Origin: Candidatus Colwellbacteria bacterium CG10_big_fil_rev_8_21_14_0_10_41_28
Lineage (GTDB): Bacteria > Patescibacteriota > Minisyncoccia > UBA6257 > Colwellbacteraceae
NCBI GenBank assembly: GCA_002773755.1
Contig: PFAG01000014.1
Location: 1-64,000, forward strand
Direction: 5' to 3'
DNA: 64,000 nt
This document shows, one piece after another, positions 60,746-64,000 of this stretch. Each line of letters starts with the position of its first letter. The stretch's first letter is position 1. The notes under the pieces were generated by a model that ran no database searches, had not been told where the DNA came from, and saw only the letters and a program-made list of their open reading frames with translations. Both the position numbers and the translations under genes were made by a program.

Positions 60746-61120
60746 TTGCAGAGAGAACTAAAGATCCAATACGACAAGAGTCGGGAAATCCTCTCTTACG
60801 AGGTTTTCAATTCAAAAAATGGAAGGATCGTCCGCAAAGAGTCGATCCCAGCCAAACCTCGACAGGCTCTTCGTTTCATCTCGGGACTTCTCTCCAGTGG
60901 AGTGATGAACGTAGATGAGAAGATTTCCTTTTACGAGAGGGTCATCAGCCTTTCTCGTGGAGAGAAAATCGACGAAGGGGCCAGGGGAGATGTGGAATAC
61001 TTCTTTCTTGGAGCCCTAACAAGGATCTCTGAGTCTGGAGGAGTCTTCTCAAACTGCGACATGTCGATGGCTTTGACCTTGAGGAATAAGCTTGAAGCAT
61101 TGACCACACCTGCTCGGTAA
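60746..61120 (+). CDS. Orphan protein (124 aa), SD-led TTG start
   Basis: TTG 60746 with the SD AGAGGAGG (60734-60741) at 4-nt spacing. Mixed alpha/beta-looking soluble protein (LKIQYDKSREILSYEVFNSK, FYERVISLSRGEKIDEGARG), one Cys, no TM helix. Codons are GC-rich (CTC, GTC, TCG). Its stop codon lies inside the left arm of an 11-bp perfect inverted repeat. I do not recognise a family. Confidence 0.65.
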   Translation: MQRELKIQYDKSREILSYEVFNSKNGRIVRKESIPAKPRQALRFISGLLSSGVMNVDEKISFYERVISLSRGEKIDEGARGDVEYFFLGALTRISESGGVFSNCDMSMALTLRNKLEALTTPAR

Positions 61121-61155
61121 TCGGTATCACCAATTTGGTATCCCTTACCGAGCAG
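61110..61155. repeat. Perfect 11-bp inverted repeat after the orphan gene
   Basis: CTGCTCGGTAA (61110-61120) and TTACCGAGCAG (61145-61155), with an inner GGTA/TACC pairing. No T-run follows, so it may be a transcript-stabilising or weak terminator hairpin. Confidence 0.6.
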
Positions 61156-61194
61156 GGCTACCAATTAGTAGGAAGCGTTATAATATTTCTATAT

Positions 61195-62361
61195 ATGAAA
61201 AAAGTTGTTTTTCTTACTCTATCTACACTAGTTCTGACCAGTTTTTTTATACCAATAATTGTTGCTCAAGAGAGTAGGGCTGAAATAAATTTCTTCTACA
61301 GTGAAACCTGCCCACACTGTCACGAAGAGAGTAAATTCCTAGATACTCTAGAAGAAGATTATGGTGATCAGATACAGGTAAATAGATATACGGTAAGTGA
61401 TCCGATAAGAGATTCTGGAAATCTTGCTCTGGTTAGAAATTTTGCAGAGGAAGCCGGAATAGGGGAGAGTGTTGGATTAGTTCCAATAACCTTCATTAGC
61501 GATGATGCATATGTGGGATATACAGATAAGGCTGTGCCACCAGGAATCTATCCTGCTATAGCAACACCCGAATCAATCATGGCCTCTATAGAGGAGATTG
61601 TTGGCCCACTTGAAAGGAAAGAGGGGAAATCCGGATTATTCGCCAATATAGATTATGAAAATTATTCTCTCCCAGTCCTAGCCGCCCTAATGGGATTCCT
61701 GGATGGTTTTAATGTCTGTTCATTGGGAGCTCTCATAATCATCCTTGGATTAGTTCTCCAGCTCCAATCAAGACGTAAGATTATGCTTTATGGTGGAATA
61801 TTCATATTTACCACAGCTCTTATATATGGGTTTCTTATAAATCTTTGGTATCAATTTTTCACAGTTGCAGAAGGTTATCTTGGAATATTAAGACCACTTA
61901 TAGGTATCCTTGGTGTTGTTGGAGGAGCATATTTTATAAAAGAGTTCTTCCGTCTAAGAAATGTCGGCCTGGTTTGTAAAACAACTGGAGCCTCTTTCAT
62001 AGACAAGATGACAAAGAGAACTGAGAAGATATTTAACAACCCACACAATATTTTATATATAGCAGGAGGGGTGCTGTTGTTTGCAGCCATTATTACATTA
62101 GTTGAGTTTCCATGCTCGGCCGCAGTTCCAGTCGCTTTTGCTGGACTACTTGCAGAACAGGGGATTGGAAATGCCGCTAGTCTTGGATTAATGGCAATTT
62201 TCATCTTTTTCTATCTCTTAGATGAAATAATTGTCTTTGCCCTAGCTGTCTGGAAAATGAGAATAGTCTCAAGTTCACCAGAGCTCACAACTTGGGCAAC
62301 TCTTTTAGAAGGACTATTCCTTTTGGCTCTAGGCATTTATTACATCTCTTCAATCTTATAA
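61195..62361 (+). CDS. Thioredoxin domain fused to CcdA-like membrane domain
   Basis: 388 aa from ATG 61195; -10 TATAAT (61179-61184) ends 10 nt before. N-terminal signal-like helix, thioredoxin-like domain (residues ~25-135) with FFYSETCPHCHEES (CPHC). Then a CcdA/DsbD-like domain with about six TM helices and paired Cys in FLDGFNVCSLGALI and LVEFPCSAAVPVAFAGLL. Likely carries electrons across the membrane to reduce outside disulfides, possibly supplying the DipZ-like protein at 55801 (inference). Confidence 0.85.
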   Translation: MKKVVFLTLSTLVLTSFFIPIIVAQESRAEINFFYSETCPHCHEESKFLDTLEEDYGDQIQVNRYTVSDPIRDSGNLALVRNFAEEAGIGESVGLVPITFISDDAYVGYTDKAVPPGIYPAIATPESIMASIEEIVGPLERKEGKSGLFANIDYENYSLPVLAALMGFLDGFNVCSLGALIIILGLVLQLQSRRKIMLYGGIFIFTTALIYGFLINLWYQFFTVAEGYLGILRPLIGILGVVGGAYFIKEFFRLRNVGLVCKTTGASFIDKMTKRTEKIFNNPHNILYIAGGVLLFAAIITLVEFPCSAAVPVAFAGLLAEQGIGNAASLGLMAIFIFFYLLDEIIVFALAVWKMRIVSSSPELTTWATLLEGLFLLALGIYYISSIL

Positions 62362-62436
62362 ATCCGCTGTGCAAAGAATGTGAACCGCACTAAGAGAAAG
62401 AGAAAAAAGCTTTTATAGAGGCCCTTCGGCCATAAC

Positions 62437-62482
62437 AGGACCCCCCCACAGACAACTTGAGAAGAGACCTGTGCTGGGTCCT
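62437..62482. repeat. Composite inverted repeat between convergent genes
   Basis: AGGACCC (62437-62443) pairs with GGGTCCT (62476-62482); inside, CACAG (62447-62451) pairs with CTGTG (62469-62473). It lies between the thioredoxin-CcdA and MacB genes and is followed by TTCTC. Possible bidirectional terminator or small RNA. Confidence 0.5.
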
Positions 62483-62508
62483 TCTCATATATGGAATATG
62501 CAAAAAGC

Positions 62509-63753
62509 TTATTCGTACCTTAGGGCCTCTATAGGATCTTTCTCAGCAGCTTTTTTGGCTGGATAGAGTCCGAAAACTAATCCTACAAGACTGGTTACAC
62601 CAAGACCCAAGAATACGGCTGAGATAGGGAAGGTAAAAGTCCAAGCCGGAGCAACGGTTTGAGCGAGCACAAGCGATATTAAAAAGGCTAAAGTACCTCC
62701 AAGGATTATCCCAATCACACCACCTATGCTAGTAAGAAGCACAGCCTCGAATAGGAATTGATTCATAATATTTTTCTTTGTAGCCCCAACTGCTTTTCTC
62801 AAACCAATTTCTCTAGTTCTTTCAGTTATTGAGACAAGCATGATATTCATGACCCCAACTCCACCCACAACCAAAGCAATAGCAACAACGGAAGAGAGGA
62901 ATGCTGTAAGGCTTCCAATGATAATCTGTATCTGATCGGCTAAACCCTGCTGACTGACAGCAAAAAAGTCATCTTTATCTGGATCAGTTATCCCATGAGC
63001 TTCCCTCAAGGTTCTCGTAACATCTTCTATTACATATTCAACCATATCAGCACTTTTTGCAGTTAGAATAATCTCATGGTAATAATCTATCCCTAAGATA
63101 TAAGTCATAGCAGTGGTGTGGGGGACTATAACCAAATCATCTATATCAAAAAAGGCGACTTGTCCTCTTGGCGCAAGAGAGCCAACAACCTTAAAACTCT
63201 GGTTTTTGATTCTAATACTTTCTCCAATAGGACTCTTATCTCCAAAAAGCTCTTCCTTAACCTTGCTCCCGATAACAGCAACATTTGCCTTTTGCCTTGT
63301 ATCGCTCTCATCAAAAAGAACTCCTTCCTCTGGATATGCATCGAATGAATCGATGAAGAAATCTGCTGCACCTCCGATGACCATAGGTCTGTATGTATCA
63401 CCTCCATAAGAAACACTTCCGGGAACGATGACAAAAGGGGACACCTCAATAACATCTGGAACATTACTCTTTTTTCTTAGTAGATCTACATCTCTATCTT
63501 TCAAAGAATCTCCCAAAAGAGTTTCGGCCACATCGGTTGGCCCAGTAGGCTCTTGGCCAGGTCTTACCACAACAGTCTCTGCACCAAGTCCTCCAATTTC
63601 GCCCAAAATTAGGTTCTCAGCACCCTTTCCTATCGACATCATCATTATTATCGAAGCAATGCCAATGAGCACTCCTAGGACGGTTAAGAAAGATCTCGAT
63701 TTATTAACCCACAAAGCCCTATACGAAGTTCTTGCTATGTGTTTAATAGACAT
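62509..63753 (-). CDS. ABC transporter permease, MacB/FtsX type
   Basis: 414 aa. N-terminal TM (SFLTVLGVLIGIASIIMMMS), large extracytoplasmic MacB_PCD domain (residues ~45-260), then three TM helices with MNIMLVSITERTREIGLRKA and the end YPAKKAAEKDPIEALRYE. Mechanotransmission-type exporter of peptides or lipoproteins. Its start follows the stop of the ATPase gene with no gap. Confidence 0.92.
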   Translation of the reverse strand: MSIKHIARTSYRALWVNKSRSFLTVLGVLIGIASIIMMMSIGKGAENLILGEIGGLGAETVVVRPGQEPTGPTDVAETLLGDSLKDRDVDLLRKKSNVPDVIEVSPFVIVPGSVSYGGDTYRPMVIGGAADFFIDSFDAYPEEGVLFDESDTRQKANVAVIGSKVKEELFGDKSPIGESIRIKNQSFKVVGSLAPRGQVAFFDIDDLVIVPHTTAMTYILGIDYYHEIILTAKSADMVEYVIEDVTRTLREAHGITDPDKDDFFAVSQQGLADQIQIIIGSLTAFLSSVVAIALVVGGVGVMNIMLVSITERTREIGLRKAVGATKKNIMNQFLFEAVLLTSIGGVIGIILGGTLAFLISLVLAQTVAPAWTFTFPISAVFLGLGVTSLVGLVFGLYPAKKAAEKDPIEALRYE

Positions 63754-64000
63754 CTATTTACTAATCTTCTTATCTTCTTCAATTAAACCATCTCGAAGTT
63801 TGATCATTCTTCTTGAATAAGCCGCTATTTCTTCTTCGTGGGTTACTATAACAATCGTCTTACCCTCTTTGTTTAGATCAGTGATGATGCTCATAAGATC
63901 TATACCTGCCTTTGTATCCAAATTACCAGTTGGCTCATCTGCAAAAATAACGTCTGGATCATTAACCAAAGCTCTCGCTATAGCCACCCTCTGTCTTTCT
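63754..64000 (-). CDS. ABC transporter ATP-binding protein, MacB type (5' end outside window)
   Basis: 82 C-terminal residues are visible; the frame is open to the window edge. [11 protein letters not shown] is the end of the signature motif, [12 protein letters not shown] is Walker B plus D-loop, and [20 protein letters not shown] has the H-loop. The LolD/MacB subfamily wording (ADEPTGNLD) matches the adjacent permease. Confidence 0.93.
   Translation of the reverse strand, partial: ERQRVAIARALVNDPDVIFADEPTGNLDTKAGIDLMSIITDLNKEGKTIVIVTHEEEIAAYSRRMIKLRDGLIEEDKKISK

Noticed and set aside
61110..61155. Integron attC site next to an orphan gene
   Set aside because: The palindrome lacks the attC core (GTTRRRY/RYYYAAC) and no integrase is present.

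Overview
The window looks like a compact, A/T-rich chromosome segment of a Candidate Phyla Radiation (Patescibacteria) bacterium. Visible reasons: the ribosomal superoperon has no rpmD (L30) between rpsE and rplO; several universal proteins are shortened (L3 140 aa, L15 90 aa, AspRS without GAD domain, ProRS without editing insert, small adenylate kinase); genes overlap or abut; and CPR-typical families of unknown role are present. TGA is used as a normal stop (secD, the sigma-4/HARE gene), so this is not a recoded (code 25) lineage. L9 is present. I cannot place it below this level.

Layout. 1-1658: secD (5' cut)-secF. 1771-5915: sigma-region-4/HARE-HTH protein, membrane protein plus TraD/VirD4-like ATPase, EF-P. 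6026-11506: mnmA, a 56-aa mini-gene, split comEC, aspS, ndk. 11614-12504: a structured leader, two orphan genes and a 6S-like ncRNA. 12524-18055: rpmB(-), M50 protease, rpsL-rpsG-fusA, tuf-rpsJ. 18233-28895: rplC to secY, adk, map. 28885-40038: PEGA protein(-), murA, mreB, holB, frr, rseP, proS, mreB2-mreC-mreD-PBP2 (rod-shape wall synthesis). 40025-45077: GalT-like, DedA, tpiA, GtrA, an sRNA, pgk, a DEDD exonuclease, RNase H. 45085-45968: a 43-aa membrane mini-gene(-) with structured leader, then rnpB. 45996-53579: PD-(D/E)XK nuclease, NrnA-like and BaeRF-like genes(-), holin-like protein, tRNA-Gln(CUG), ABC-F, MgtE, TypA. 53586-55443: two near-identical sRNA cassettes flanking VanY(-), a cupin and a Cys-rich exported protein. 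55484-64000: a 36-aa membrane mini-gene(-), DipZ-like thioredoxin, fmt-def(-), a CtpA protease, rplI, rpmA(-), small orphan genes, a thioredoxin-CcdA fusion and a MacB-type ABC exporter(-, cut by the window end).

Two styles of gene expression stand out. Most housekeeping transcripts have a -10 box ending only 7-12 nt before the start codon, implying leaderless mRNAs, and internal operon genes are tightly packed with little or no Shine-Dalgarno (SD). In contrast, six small, relatively GC-rich orphan genes (7157, 11758, 12017, 45286-, 55655-, 60746) have strong GGAGG-type SDs. Most also have structured leaders, strong hairpins downstream and sometimes TTG starts. Together with at least four candidate stand-alone ncRNAs (12349, 42943, 53620, 55382) and rnpB, they form a layer of small genes between conserved operons. 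This layer is the most likely place for undescribed biology here.

All motif and structure calls are by eye. No database search, folding program or codon statistic was run.
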